Shown here piece after piece: positions 1 through 8,401 of a stretch of DNA of 64,000 bases. This stretch comes from Rhodospirillales bacterium. GTDB lineage: Bacteria; Pseudomonadota; Alphaproteobacteria; Acetobacterales; Acetobacteraceae. The notes below the pieces were generated by a model. The model had not been told where the DNA came from, did not search any database, and saw only the letters and a program-made list of their open reading frames with translations. The translations under genes and the position numbers were made by a program. Within the stretch, counting starts at the first letter, position 1, and every line of letters starts with the position of its first letter. The stretch lies in NCBI GenBank assembly GCA_017304945.1, contig JAFKLG010000111.1:1-64000 (forward strand), in the 5' to 3' direction.

Positions 1-584
1 ATGTCCGACTCCGCATCTGCTCCGCCGGTCGTCGGAAGCATGTTGGAGGCCGAGTCGATTCCGGGGACGTTCGATGCGATCAAGGTGATGGTCGAGGCTC
101 TCACATTGCCCGCCCGACCCGGCACCTCCGCTTCCACCGGAACATCGATTGAATCGCTGCCCGCAGCGAGCAGGAAGCCTCCCGCATCTGAGCTCCAGTT
201 CGCAGATGTCGCGTCAGCCACTACGACGAAGGATTGAGTGCCATCCGTCGTTCGCACCCGCAGACCAGCAGGTACGGAAATCGAGCCGCTTGAATCGAAG
301 CGCGACAGCGTCACGATCCCCCGCGCCCGGCTCGGCGGCAGGCGTGTGAAACCGAAATCTGCCATCCACGAGTCCAGATCGCCTCCGGTGCTGGTTGCAG
401 CCCGGGAATTTCGGAGCAAACGCACGAGAAGCCATTGCATCCATAGCGCGATCGAGGCATTCGCCTCCAGCAACGCCCGCAACACGGAGCCGGTCCGCAA
501 ATCCATGACCTGGGCGCTGGCCGCCTGCACCGCAGTGGCCGAATTCACCACCAACGTCCCGAAGTCCTGAAGGGTAAGCTTCAT
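1..584 (-). CDS. Baseplate J-like protein, N-terminal part (runs off left edge)
   Basis: Open minus-strand frame starting MKLTLQDFG at 584 and still open at base 1, about 194 residues visible. The order after gpV and gp25 genes is the baseplate wedge order of P2/Mu-like phages, where gpJ follows gp25/gpW. The N-terminal half has the usual helical start (an LRALLEANASIALWMQWLL-like segment), then a beta-rich stretch with the GLRVRTTDGTQSFV motif family members show (a tail-interface strand region). Its ATG overlaps the upstream gp25 stop as ATGA, so it is translationally coupled. Family assignment rests on position and this N-terminal pattern; the C-terminal trimerisation region is outside the window. 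Confidence 0.75.
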   Translation of the reverse strand, partial: MKLTLQDFGTLVVNSATAVQAASAQVMDLRTGSVLRALLEANASIALWMQWLLVRLLRNSRAATSTGGDLDSWMADFGFTRLPPSRARGIVTLSRFDSSGSISVPAGLRVRTTDGTQSFVVVADATSANWSSDAGGFLLAAGSDSIDVPVEAEVPGRAGNVRASTITLIASNVPGIDSASNMLPTTGGADAESD

Positions 585-973
585 GCGAGCTCTCCCGGCG
601 CCGGAAACTGAAGCAGTTGTGGTTCCCGGGAACTCGAGTCCACGTAGACGATACGAACGGAAGCCGATGTGCCCCGCGAACCCTCGGGCCGCGCAACCTG
701 GATTTGCGGCTCAGGTGCATGTTCGACAGCCGCCTCTCGGAACATGTGCGCTCGAGCAGTGGCTTCGATCTGGTTGGACGCCAAAGGCTGACCGACCAGA
801 GCACCGAGCCCGGCGCCGTATTGGGGGTGCCAGACGTAGTCGCTCGGGCTCGTCAGGAGACGTCGCAAGACGCGCTGCTGGCCCAGCGGTGCATCATGCA
901 CAGTCGAAAGGTCGCCCGTGGATGTAAGCGTCAGATCGCTCCCCCATTGATGATGAAGGTCCACGGCCGTCAC
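581..973 (-). CDS. Baseplate protein gpW/gp25-like
   Basis: 130 residues. The central PLGQQRVLRRLLTSPSDYVW segment followed by HPQYGAGLGALVGQP is the gp25-like wedge signature (T4 gp25, P2 gpW). Such proteins sit in the inner baseplate wedge and help polymerise sheath. Length is typical for the family (about 110-140). It overlaps the upstream gpV gene by 4 bases and the downstream J-like gene by 4 bases, so it belongs to one translationally coupled baseplate operon. Confidence 0.88.
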   Translation of the reverse strand: MTAVDLHHQWGSDLTLTSTGDLSTVHDAPLGQQRVLRRLLTSPSDYVWHPQYGAGLGALVGQPLASNQIEATARAHMFREAAVEHAPEPQIQVARPEGSRGTSASVRIVYVDSSSREPQLLQFPAPGELA

Positions 974-1488
974 TGATCCTTGCTTGTCGGAGCAGACGTC
1001 GAGCGGCCCATCGAGTCGGTGTGCTGATGAGCATTGTGGGCTGCTCGGAGGCGAGCCAGCGATCCGATCCGGTCGTACACGTCGCCATCCACGTGAAGAT
1101 CGCCCTTGATGAGCACGGTCCCGTCATTCTTCAGGACGAGGCGAGATCCGCTCTTATGGACCAGCCAGAACTCACCCGCCGGTGCAGCCGGCCTTCGTCG
1201 TTGATCGGAATACAGCGCACCGATGATGATGCCGTTTGCCGGATCGCTCTCCTGCGGAACGACCAGGACTTGATCTCCTTTCGCCGGAAGGCACACGAGT
1301 CCCCAGTTGTCGCCAGTCCAGGACGATGTGATCGGGAGCCATCCACTGAGAACCCCCTCCGGCTGATAGAGGACCTTTGCACATCCCGACTCGGCATCTA
1401 TTGCCTCGATTGTGCCGACCCGAGGTGCCCCACGAACCTGGTCCAGGCTCGCCGCGTAGGACTTGATGGCGTTCAGCAATTGATCCAC
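970..1488 (-). CDS. Baseplate assembly protein V (spike, gpV-like)
   Basis: 172 residues starting at GTG 1488, 4 bases after the gpD-like stop. The middle contains an OB-fold-like region (VGTIEAIDAESGCAKVLYQP, WLPITSSWTGDNWGLVCLPAKGDQVLV, then a PANGIIIGALYS strand), as in P2 gpV / Mu gp45 tail spikes. A short glycine/valine beta stretch (LVLKNDGTVLIKGDLHVDGDVYD) near residues 115-140 would form the trimeric beta-helix spike. Role: central puncturing spike of a contractile tail. The C-terminus is His/Ser-rich and short. Confidence 0.87.
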   Translation of the reverse strand: MDQLLNAIKSYAASLDQVRGAPRVGTIEAIDAESGCAKVLYQPEGVLSGWLPITSSWTGDNWGLVCLPAKGDQVLVVPQESDPANGIIIGALYSDQRRRPAAPAGEFWLVHKSGSRLVLKNDGTVLIKGDLHVDGDVYDRIGSLARLRAAHNAHQHTDSMGRSTSAPTSKDQ

Positions 1489-1492
1489 GGAG

Positions 1493-2560
1493 TCATGAAC
1501 CTTCGGCGAGTGTGATGATCCGGGTGGAGACAGTATGAGCGGTCACGTGCTGGACGAAGCCAGTGTCGAGCCCGAACACGCGCTCAATCATGTCGATCTG
1601 ATACAACTGATCGAAGTCTGTTCCCGTGCCCTTGAGGAGGAAGCTCGTGCGCGGCATCAGGAACGTCTCACCAGGCATCGAGAACTCTATGCATTGCTCA
1701 TGCCGCCCGAGCGCCGACGCTTGCGACACTGCGACGCGCCCGGCATCCTCCCGCGTCAGATTCGGGCGCACGATGGTGAATCGCGCCGCCCCCGAGGTGC
1801 CGAATGGTCCGACGGGAGAGGCATAGCTAATCCTCTCTGAAACCGCCGTCTCGTTCACGAGCTTCGCCTCTTTGGCGTTCCAACTCTTCACGCTGACTGA
1901 AATGGTGCCTGAGAGTCGCAGACGCCTGACGAGTCGGAGTTCGATGAGATCAGCGACATCCAGCACCCGCGTGACGGCCAACGAGGCAAGCGCTGGCTGG
2001 AAGAACAAGCTGTTTGCGATGGCAAAGACATCGTAGCCCTCGCATTGGGCGAGGTACACGACCAAGTCCCATTCCGTCGCGAATCGGCCGAACGCATTGA
2101 TTGCGATCTGGCTCGTCTCTCCCTGGAAGTAGCGTCCCGCCATGGTCATCGTAGGGATCGCAACCGGGATCAAACCGTGGCGGAGCGCGAGCTGACTGAC
2201 GATCTCGCTCGAGGGCTGGTTCGGAAAGACGTCCGTGATCGGTGCTTCTTGAAGCAGCGCTGTCAGGTCTCGCCCTTCAATTCGTGTCACGCCAGAGATT
2301 TGATCGTGGATTGCGGTATCGCCCTGACCGGTGATGATCGGGAGAAGCGGGCCATCCGGGTCGGCGCGCATCGCAACGGTGAAGACGGTCGACTCGGGTA
2401 GCGCAAAGCAGCCGTCGCCTCGGTCCTGCGCATCTGCGAACTGAATCGCAAACCGATCCGCGGCGAAGTGGTTGTTGGAGATGACCTTGGCTGCAATCGC
2501 ACTCTTGAGAGTCGCGCCATTCGCCCGGACCTCCAGGGTAGGCCGACGAATTTCGCTCAC
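1493..2560 (-). CDS. Phage late control gene D-like hub protein
   Basis: 355 residues, matching the usual 330-380 of P2 gpD / Mu gp44 baseplate hub proteins. It begins RRPTLEVRANGATLKSAIAAKVI, the typical N-terminal beta strand, and has a VIEG-like repeat ISGVTRIEGRDLTALLQEAPITDVFPNQPSSEIVSQLALRHGL that resembles the gpD core. Role: joins tube, spike and baseplate. It overlaps the upstream gpX-type gene by 4 bases (2557-2560). Assignment is by sequence character and gene order. Confidence 0.82.
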   Translation of the reverse strand: MSEIRRPTLEVRANGATLKSAIAAKVISNNHFAADRFAIQFADAQDRGDGCFALPESTVFTVAMRADPDGPLLPIITGQGDTAIHDQISGVTRIEGRDLTALLQEAPITDVFPNQPSSEIVSQLALRHGLIPVAIPTMTMAGRYFQGETSQIAINAFGRFATEWDLVVYLAQCEGYDVFAIANSLFFQPALASLAVTRVLDVADLIELRLVRRLRLSGTISVSVKSWNAKEAKLVNETAVSERISYASPVGPFGTSGAARFTIVRPNLTREDAGRVAVSQASALGRHEQCIEFSMPGETFLMPRTSFLLKGTGTDFDQLYQIDMIERVFGLDTGFVQHVTAHTVSTRIITLAEGS

Positions 2561-2739
2561 GACAAGACGCCACCGGACTGAAGGCCCTTCGGCGTCGGCG
2601 ATTTCAGGACGCGTACGCCTTCGACGAACGGGTCTTCGAGGTCATTCAGGTCGGCCAGGTAGACCCACAATGTGGCGTCGCCGAGCACGCGGGCAGCAAT
2701 GGCAAACAGATTGTCGTCTGCGACTGTGATATCAGCCAT
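2557..2739 (-). CDS. Tail protein X (LysM-like)
   Basis: 60 residues from MADITVADDNLF. A longer frame opens upstream but the start at 2739 fits better: it lies 8 bases inside the upstream gene's end, giving coupling, and it leaves a canonical gpX length. The sequence DNLFAIAARVLGDATLWVYLADLN is LysM-like, the fold of P2 gpX which helps assemble the tail tip. It is followed with a 4-base overlap by the gpD-like gene, the standard X-D order. Confidence 0.8.
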   Translation of the reverse strand: MADITVADDNLFAIAARVLGDATLWVYLADLNDLEDPFVEGVRVLKSPTPKGLQSGGVLS

Positions 2740-3421
2740 TGAGGGGGCTCCCTGCATTGATCGTCCCGACCGCCACATAGGAACTTGCAGTCACGAGCAC
2801 CGCGAGTTGCTCGAGGATCTCTTCCGCTTGGGATAATGCCGCAGCTGGGTCCAGCTCCAGCCTCGCTTCAACGGCTGCCAACGCGACTTCGCACTGCGCA
2901 ATTCTGGTCGCGAGGTCCGCACGCAGATCAGAGTTTGACCCGACCTCGGATACGGTTTGGCGATTCGGTGCCGCCGCCGGATTCACAGTACAACCTGGTA
3001 GGAAGCCGGTTGCGACCAAGGCACTCGCGCTCGCAAGCGCGGCTTCGTCGAGACTAAGCTCATCGCTCTCGACAGTCGGAGTATCATCCTCCACGACGGT
3101 GCAAGTAGCGCGATACGGGATCCAGTTACGATTCTCGAAGTCAGCAGAGAAGTCGGAGAGAATGACCCCGTATTGAAAGGTGTTCCAGGTGAGTGTCACC
3201 TGCTGTCCGGACTTGCGGAGCGCGTCCAGCGCTTGTGCACGGGTTACGGCATCAGAGCCCGTGAACACGCCGCCGAAAATGATGTTCGCCGCATCGGGTC
3301 CGAGCACGTCGATGACCCGATCTCCATTCGGCAGTCTGTGAACGGCCAGACGCTGCCGCCCTCCGAAATCGACTCCCGCCTCGACCTCGAGATCCCTGAA
3401 GATGATCGATCCGAGCTGCAT
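2732..3421 (-). CDS. Phage tail/hub-associated protein (possibly DNA circularisation gp43-like)
   Basis: 229 residues if started at MQLGSIIFRDLEVE (3421), which lies 36 bases after the preceding gene; the frame is open farther upstream but that part is read in another frame by the neighbour. The N-terminal 110 residues (FGGRQRLAVHRLPNGDRVIDVLG, WNTFQYGVILSDFSADFENRNWIPYRATCTVVED) look like a tail-hub beta domain; the C-terminal half is helical with an Ala/Glu-rich coiled-coil-prone stretch around residues 165-215. Its position between tape measure and gpX is that of Mu gp43. The family call is tentative. Confidence 0.6.
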   Translation of the reverse strand: MQLGSIIFRDLEVEAGVDFGGRQRLAVHRLPNGDRVIDVLGPDAANIIFGGVFTGSDAVTRAQALDALRKSGQQVTLTWNTFQYGVILSDFSADFENRNWIPYRATCTVVEDDTPTVESDELSLDEAALASASALVATGFLPGCTVNPAAAPNRQTVSEVGSNSDLRADLATRIAQCEVALAAVEARLELDPAAALSQAEEILEQLAVLVTASSYVAVGTINAGSPLNG

Positions 3422-3456
3422 GATGTTCAGTGCCTGAGCCTGTGATCCGCGCGGAC

Positions 3457-4383
3457 TTACGCGAGCGGTAAAACCCCGGAGAACGGTGGAGCAATCCGTG
3501 GATCCGGTCCGGTTCCCCCTATGCCGCTGAACCGCACGGCATCGGCGACATAGCGATCGATCCAGCGCTCCAGATCCTGCGAGCGGACGGTCTGTTCCAT
3601 AACGTGCGGGCTTGCCCCGGACCCACCGAAGCCGCCTGTCACTCCATGCCAAGGGTCGGAGGACGCGGAGATACGGCTTCGACCAATTCGCTCAGGACGA
3701 CTTAACGCGGCGCGACTGACGGCCGCCGCGGCTGCAGGTTCTCGCTGCACCTCCCGAACGACGGGATCCTCGATCTCTGCACGGCTGATCGGGGCCATCG
3801 GGCGACGGTGAATTCGATGCACGTCGCCGCCCCTGGAGGGAAGAGCGCTCCATGCCGAGGCGGCGGGCGATTGCGCAACCGGCTGAACATTGACCCAGCC
3901 GCTTTCGACCTGGCTGGAGAAACGCGGAGTGACGCTCGCCGCGTCACCAATCCCCCTCAGTCGCCGGCCAACTCGCACATAGTCGAGCGGCGCCCTCGAA
4001 CGACCGCGTCGATCCGATCTCGGGACGCCTCTCATAAGCGAGTCATGCGCAGTGTCGAACCCGGAGACCGGGATCATATTCAACCGGGGCGACGCCGATC
4101 CTGGGGTCGTCAAGCTCCTCCGCGTGCTCGATCGAGAAGCTGGCACCGATGTGGCGGTCAGCATGCGCGTTCCGATTGCCCTTGCGACATCGTCGATCGA
4201 CGGACGAGATTGCTGAACGTCGCCCTGCACGCCGCCCCGTACGCGCGGCCGCATCCGACGTCTCGCACGCGGAGCCCACGGGTATGTGGATCTACGCCAC
4301 GCACCCTCGCCTGGTTGATAGGCAGCTCGCGCGCGACGGGCCAGCTCCTGCAGGGCAACATGAGTCGTCACGTCTCCCTCCAT
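3457..4383 (-). CDS. Unrecognised phage protein occupying the tape-measure slot
   Basis: 308 residues starting at ATG 4383, inside the end of the frameshifted chaperone product (which stops at 4368), or at GTG 4371. Gene order (tube, chaperone with frameshift, this gene, hub) predicts a tail tape measure protein, yet the protein is short, Arg/Ser/Pro-rich, looks largely disordered and shows no long coiled coil or transmembrane stretch. Only the C-terminal end (residues about 258-280, TVRSQDLERWIDRYVADAVRFS) looks like an ordered amphipathic helix. It may be a very short tape measure, a degenerate one or something else. I do not recognise a family. Confidence 0.6.
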   Translation of the reverse strand: MEGDVTTHVALQELARRARAAYQPGEGAWRRSTYPWAPRARRRMRPRVRGGVQGDVQQSRPSIDDVARAIGTRMLTATSVPASRSSTRRSLTTPGSASPRLNMIPVSGFDTAHDSLMRGVPRSDRRGRSRAPLDYVRVGRRLRGIGDAASVTPRFSSQVESGWVNVQPVAQSPAASAWSALPSRGGDVHRIHRRPMAPISRAEIEDPVVREVQREPAAAAAVSRAALSRPERIGRSRISASSDPWHGVTGGFGGSGASPHVMEQTVRSQDLERWIDRYVADAVRFSGIGGTGPDPRIAPPFSGVLPLA

Positions 4384-4861
4384 CTCATCGCGTCCCAGTC
4401 GAACCGGTGTCCTTCCAGGAGACCCAGGACGATCACGTGCGCGATCCGCTCGTCATCAGGCATGGAGAAGGCGATTTCGTACGGCACCCCGTTCCTGACC
4501 AGATAGAGGCAGTCGATCAGGTCGGGGTGCCGTGCGAGTTTCCCGCGTTCTGCTCGAGTGCGGGATCATCACTGCGGTCCAACGTGTCGGCGACGGCGGA
4601 CAAGCCTTCGTCTCCGAGCCGCATGACCGCCGCCTCGATCTGCGCCTCGCTCGACGGCAGCGGGACAGGAACCCCGTCGATGGCATCGACCGAGGCGGCG
4701 AGGATCGCCATGCCGAACCAGGGGGCATTCTCTGCCAGGACCGGTCCGGCGGCCTTGAAGAGTCGCAGACGATCCAGCACGGTCAGCCGGCGCAACGACA
4801 GGACGCGGCCACGCGCGTCCGTCACGCTCGTTCCACGTTCGGAGTTGAGGGCCGTGCTCAT
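4368..4861 (-). CDS. Tail assembly chaperone, -1 frameshifted long form
   Basis: Predicted 164-residue product made when ribosomes slip back one base at the GGGAAAC heptamer (4544-4538). The first 108 codons are shared with the short form; the following 56 codons, read in the -1 frame down to TGA at 4370-4368, encode LARHPDLIDCLYLVRNG and then EIAFSMPDDERIAHVIVLGLLEG, a well-formed globular sequence that has no start codon of its own. The -1 frame is closed by TGA TGA just upstream of the heptamer, so slippage there is the way to reach it. Pairs of short and frameshifted chaperones between tube and tape measure genes are standard in long-tailed phages (lambda G/GT, P2 E/E'). Confidence 0.82.
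4517..4861 (-). CDS. Tail assembly chaperone, short form
   Basis: 114 residues in the zero frame, starting at ATG 4861 whose A overlaps the tube gene stop (TGATG) and ending at TGA 4519-4517. The segment LRRLTVLDRLRLFKAAGPVLAENAPWFGMAILAASVDAIDGVPVPLPSSEAQIEAAVMRLGDEG resembles gpE-like chaperones. These proteins coat the tape measure while the tube polymerises. Six codons before the stop lies the slippery heptamer that gives the long form. Confidence 0.82.
   Translation of the reverse strand: MSTALNSERGTSVTDARGRVLSLRRLTVLDRLRLFKAAGPVLAENAPWFGMAILAASVDAIDGVPVPLPSSEAQIEAAVMRLGDEGLSAVADTLDRSDDPALEQNAGNSHGTPT
4538..4544 (-). promoter_or_regulatory. Programmed -1 ribosomal frameshift site (GGGAAAC)
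   Basis: On the minus strand the bases read G GGA AAC in the chaperone's zero frame, the X XXY YYZ arrangement needed for tandem -1 slippage to GGG AAA. Codon phase was checked: GGA is 4543-4541 and AAC 4540-4538, in phase with the ATG at 4861. The zero-frame stop follows 6 codons later and the -1 frame opens for 56 codons. The region just downstream (GCACGGCACCCCGACC) is GC-rich; no strong pseudoknot was identified by eye. Confidence 0.85.
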
Positions 4862-5289
4862 CAGATGCGCCGCCGCCGCGTTGCAAAGAACTCGAGCTTC
4901 TGCTTGACGCTCGTGTCACCTCGCCATTGGCCGGCGCTCGCAAGGCGGAATGTCACCCCGTCGAACTGATACGTCGAGACGGAGCCATCCGGCTCCGCGA
5001 TGTAGTGATACATCGTCGCGGTGGCGGGCAGCGCACCATCGAAGAACGCCTGCTCGGTTGCGGCGATGAAGTCCTCGACGGCGGCATTGCTGCGCTCGAT
5101 TTCAAACGTGCCCTCCCATCCTTTGGGGAGCTCGGTTCCCATCTGCGTGCCATCGAGCCGGCTGACGCGCACGGACTGCGTGAGTTGATGTGCTTCGAAG
5201 CCGGAGACGAAGCTCAGATCGAGGCGTCCCTTCGGACCTACGATCACGAGCTGCGCATCGCGCCCGATCGAGAACATGGTGCCAGACAC
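4861..5289 (-). CDS. Phage tail tube protein
   Basis: 142 residues from GTG 5289, preceded at 7 bases by AAGGAG; the ATG at 5277 would lose four residues. Length and position directly after the sheath gene fit the tube (inner tail) protein of contractile phages. The sequence has the expected beta-barrel pattern, including KGWEGTFEIERSNAAVEDFI and YHYIAEPDGSVSTYQFDGV, and ends in an Arg run. Role: polymerises into the rigid conduit for DNA. Confidence 0.85.
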   Translation of the reverse strand: MSGTMFSIGRDAQLVIVGPKGRLDLSFVSGFEAHQLTQSVRVSRLDGTQMGTELPKGWEGTFEIERSNAAVEDFIAATEQAFFDGALPATATMYHYIAEPDGSVSTYQFDGVTFRLASAGQWRGDTSVKQKLEFFATRRRRI

Positions 5290-5300
5290 GCCAATGCTCC

Positions 5301-6869
5301 TTACGTAAGGTCACTGGAAGGAAGGACCTGCCGGCTGACTTGCACCGACTGCCCACCTTCCAGGTTGACGATGAACTTCTCGTTGATCGCCTGATACTGC
5401 ACCTGCACATCCGCTTGGACGTATCCCAGCGAGACGCGCGATTGAGGGTTGTTCGACCAGTCGCAGATGACGCTGAACGGCAGTTGTCCCGTAGCGTCGG
5501 ACTGCCCGAGGAGGCCTTGGCCAAGCATGTTGTGCAGGAACGAGAGAAGCGTCGCCCTGATCCGTCGGAACAGATCGGCGTTCACCACCTCGCCGACATG
5601 TCGGCCCATGCCGGCGGAGAGCGTCGCCGCGATGTAGTTCGTCAGGCGCGTATAGTTGTCCCCGTTGCGGCCCGGGTCAGATGCCGTGTTGTGTCCGCCG
5701 CGCAGGCCCCAATACGTGCCACCGGGCTGCGGCCGGCAGATCACGTCCATGCCGCCCCCCAGTATCGCCGCGAGTTCGGCATTCGAGTACGAGCCCATGC
5801 CGCTCGACGTCGGATCGCCTGAGCGCTGACTGCCGATGACGCCATAGATCGGCTTGTTGAGCCCGGACTGCTCCGGCGAGAGATTTGCCAGCCGACCGGC
5901 CGCAAATCCTTGGGGCGACGTCAGGCGCACAACGCCATTGACCTGATCGGACCACCACAGCCAGTCACCGAACAGAAGCTTCGCCGCGTAGGTGTCCAGA
6001 CCGGCTTGGTTCTTCGTGCTGATCGCATCCTGCACCGACTGACCCGCCGGCCCGGTGAGGATCATGTACATTCCCTCGTCGAGGCCAAACGCCGCCTGAC
6101 TCGTCCAGCAGGTCCATTCGTCGGCATCGGCGAGAAGCCCGATACTGCACCCCTGTCCCCGGAGTGCGTACATCCCGGTGCGGGTGGTCCCGTCGTCGCC
6201 CACGAGGGTGGCGCCGGTTACACCATCGGCGCCGTCAGTCCCCGGGACGTTCGACCCAAGCGTCACCGTCACGTTGAACGGTGCGACGGTCGCACCACCC
6301 GCATCGATCGTGACGAGCTGCGACCGCGGCCGGTGGATGCCCTGCCCGACGTTGACCGCCTGCGCCAGCGCGGTCCAGAAGCCGGCGCCACTTCCACCGA
6401 TATTGTCGAACAGCTCGGGCTGCAACCCGGGGATCGATACGGTCAGGCGCCAGGTGCCTAACCGCGAACCCGGCTCCAGGCGCGCCTGAATCTGGTTACC
6501 GATCGCGCCCGTGTAGCGCGCGGTGAGGCCGACAGTCGTTCCGGGGATCACGCTTTGGGCGGCCGTGTCGGTTCCATCCGTCACGCGAACACACCGGAAG
6601 TCTTGGGCGCCCTGTTGAATGGCGGTCGCGACCTGCGTCCCAAGATCGTGTTTTCGGCTGTTCACGGGGCCAAGACTGGCGACGAAGTCCGCCATGGTCC
6701 CGATCAGGAGAGGCTGGTTCACCGGCCCCCATGAAGCCGTTCCCACCGCTCCGATCACGTTGGTCGGCACCCCGTTCAGCACGAGGTTTTGCGGTGGGAC
6801 GATCTGGACGTAGAGGTCAGGCACCAGAAGCGCAGTGGTGTTGATGGCACCCTGCTGAACAATGGGCAT
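5301..6869 (-). CDS. Contractile tail sheath protein
   Basis: 522 residues. The N-terminus NVIGAVGTASWGPVNQPLLIG is the signature of gpFI-like sheath proteins (a conserved GTASWGPVN turn), and the C-terminal third (ICDWSNNPQSRVSLGYVQAD, VQYQAINEKFIVNLEGGQ) has the handshake strands through which sheath subunits link. AAGGAG lies 10 bases before ATG 6869. The presence of this gene places the phage among myovirus-like contractile tails. It is followed 11 bases later by the tube gene. Confidence 0.93.
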   Translation of the reverse strand: MPIVQQGAINTTALLVPDLYVQIVPPQNLVLNGVPTNVIGAVGTASWGPVNQPLLIGTMADFVASLGPVNSRKHDLGTQVATAIQQGAQDFRCVRVTDGTDTAAQSVIPGTTVGLTARYTGAIGNQIQARLEPGSRLGTWRLTVSIPGLQPELFDNIGGSGAGFWTALAQAVNVGQGIHRPRSQLVTIDAGGATVAPFNVTVTLGSNVPGTDGADGVTGATLVGDDGTTRTGMYALRGQGCSIGLLADADEWTCWTSQAAFGLDEGMYMILTGPAGQSVQDAISTKNQAGLDTYAAKLLFGDWLWWSDQVNGVVRLTSPQGFAAGRLANLSPEQSGLNKPIYGVIGSQRSGDPTSSGMGSYSNAELAAILGGGMDVICRPQPGGTYWGLRGGHNTASDPGRNGDNYTRLTNYIAATLSAGMGRHVGEVVNADLFRRIRATLLSFLHNMLGQGLLGQSDATGQLPFSVICDWSNNPQSRVSLGYVQADVQVQYQAINEKFIVNLEGGQSVQVSRQVLPSSDLT

Positions 6870-6926
6870 GAGTGACGAACTCCTTCGGGAGATCGGCGCG
6901 AGCCGGCGCGTTGTGGAGATGAAACG

Positions 6927-7736
6927 TCAGGACAGGAGCTCGGCGGCCCCTATGCGTAGGTCAGCGAACAGCATCGAGGGCTCGCGCACCCGCATCACGG
7001 TCGGATACTCGACGAGATAGGTGAGGTCGCGGCGGTAGAGCAGCGCGTTCTGCGCCTGGTCGTATTGGGCCGTGTTCTGATAACGCACCCGTGCGGAACT
7101 ACCGTCTCCCAAGGCCATGAAATGCTGCCGCGCGACCGCGAGGTCGATCGCCTGTGCGGTCGCATCCCGCAGTCCCGGACTCGGGCACCAGCAAGCGACG
7201 ATGAATGCCTGTTGCTGACGCCGTATCTCGCGATAGGAGACCTGGTCGGCAACGACACGCGCCACGAACCGACGCGCGCCGGGCACCGAGAGGCTCGCGC
7301 CGGCGAGATGGACGACGCGATCTACCCGGATGAGCTGCGCCAACTGTGCGGCCACCGACGCTGCCGTCTCACCAGCCTCCGGGCGATGTACGTAGCTTCG
7401 ATCGTCGACCAGTATGCCGGCGCAATCGGTCTCACGCGGCACTCCGGAAAATATCGCCGCCCCTTGCGCGACAGTGACGGCGAGACCGGCGACCTCGGAC
7501 TCACGTCGGTACTCGATCGGCAAATGTGCCAGGGCGGTACCGGCCACCTCCGATGGGAACACCGTGACGTTGACAATGCCAGCATTCAGGTCGGCGTTCA
7601 GCGCGTTTGGCACCGGCCAGCCGCGATACAGACGGCAATCCACCCCGATGGTGCTGGCGCTATCGCTCCCCTCGGGATAGAGCGCGCTCGTCACCACCTG
7701 GAGGAGCGCGTCTTCGACATCTGCGAGATCAGCCAT
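6927..7736 (-). CDS. Phage head-tail/tail-completion region protein, unrecognised
   Basis: 269 residues, ATG 7736 (MADLADVEDALLQVV). It sits between the connector genes and the sheath, where tail terminator or tail completion proteins are encoded. The N-terminal ADVEDALLQVVTSALYP-like start is common in phage proteins annotated as tail terminators with a duplicated alpha/beta layout. No catalytic motif is visible. Function is inferred from order only. Confidence 0.65.
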   Translation of the reverse strand: MADLADVEDALLQVVTSALYPEGSDSASTIGVDCRLYRGWPVPNALNADLNAGIVNVTVFPSEVAGTALAHLPIEYRRESEVAGLAVTVAQGAAIFSGVPRETDCAGILVDDRSYVHRPEAGETAASVAAQLAQLIRVDRVVHLAGASLSVPGARRFVARVVADQVSYREIRRQQQAFIVACWCPSPGLRDATAQAIDLAVARQHFMALGDGSSARVRYQNTAQYDQAQNALLYRRDLTYLVEYPTVMRVREPSMLFADLRIGAAELLS

Positions 7737-7762
7737 CGATCACGGTCCTTCTCGCACCGGCA

Positions 7763-8401
7763 TCATGTGCTCGATTCACGCACCGTCAGGTTCCAGCCAA
7801 GGCGGGAGAACTCCGCCGCGGCCACCACGCCGCTGCGCCCCAGATCGTCGGACATCAAGTCTGAGACCTGCAGCGCGACCGACGGAATGGGGGGCAGCAG
7901 GACCGTCCAATAGGCGAGGGCAAGATCCGTCGGCAGCCCGGCCTCGCTGCGCCCCGCGTTCGAATGGCCGCGCATGCCGGCGGGCCATGGGCCGGTGAGC
8001 GGGGTGCTACCTGCCGTCGTCACGCCGGAATAGGGGTTGGCACCAGTGGAAGCAGGTTGTGCCGGCCGCGCGAACGACACGACACGGTTTGCCTCGACGC
8101 AGAGCGACGGCAGCAACGCGTCTTGCGAGGCGATGAACCAGGTTCGGTCACCCTGGACCAGATAGTCTCCGGGCCGGGTGTAGGACGCATCGTAGGTGCC
8201 GGTGTACAACAGACTCCCCGGCGCCTTCCCACTGTCCGCTCCCACCGGGGTAAACACGGCGGGAAGCCGGAGATAGCGATTGGCAGGCGCCAGCGGATCG
8301 CCCGCGTCATGCGGACGATAGGCGATCGCTGGCTCTCCGAGCTTCCGAGCGGTGATGTTCCAGCCCCAGTGAAGCCGATCCCGAATGCGGCTGAGCTTCA
8401 T
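7763..8401 (-). CDS. Phage head-tail connector region protein, unrecognised
   Basis: 212 residues from ATG 8401 (MKLSRIRDRLHWG); the A of this ATG overlaps the previous stop, a TGATG coupling, which favours it over a longer upstream frame. The protein is beta-rich with RYLRLPAVFTPVG and YLVQGDRTWFIASQDALLP segments typical of tail-completion or head-closure proteins. It lies downstream of a small connector gene and upstream of the tail terminator position. No firm family. Confidence 0.62.
   Translation of the reverse strand: MKLSRIRDRLHWGWNITARKLGEPAIAYRPHDAGDPLAPANRYLRLPAVFTPVGADSGKAPGSLLYTGTYDASYTRPGDYLVQGDRTWFIASQDALLPSLCVEANRVVSFARPAQPASTGANPYSGVTTAGSTPLTGPWPAGMRGHSNAGRSEAGLPTDLALAYWTVLLPPIPSVALQVSDLMSDDLGRSGVVAAAEFSRLGWNLTVRESST

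Noticed and set aside
4517..4861. The chaperone as a single stand-alone gene, with the 4370-4538 region as non-coding
   Set aside because: The region downstream encodes a coherent sequence only in the -1 frame and a phase-correct slippery heptamer precedes it.
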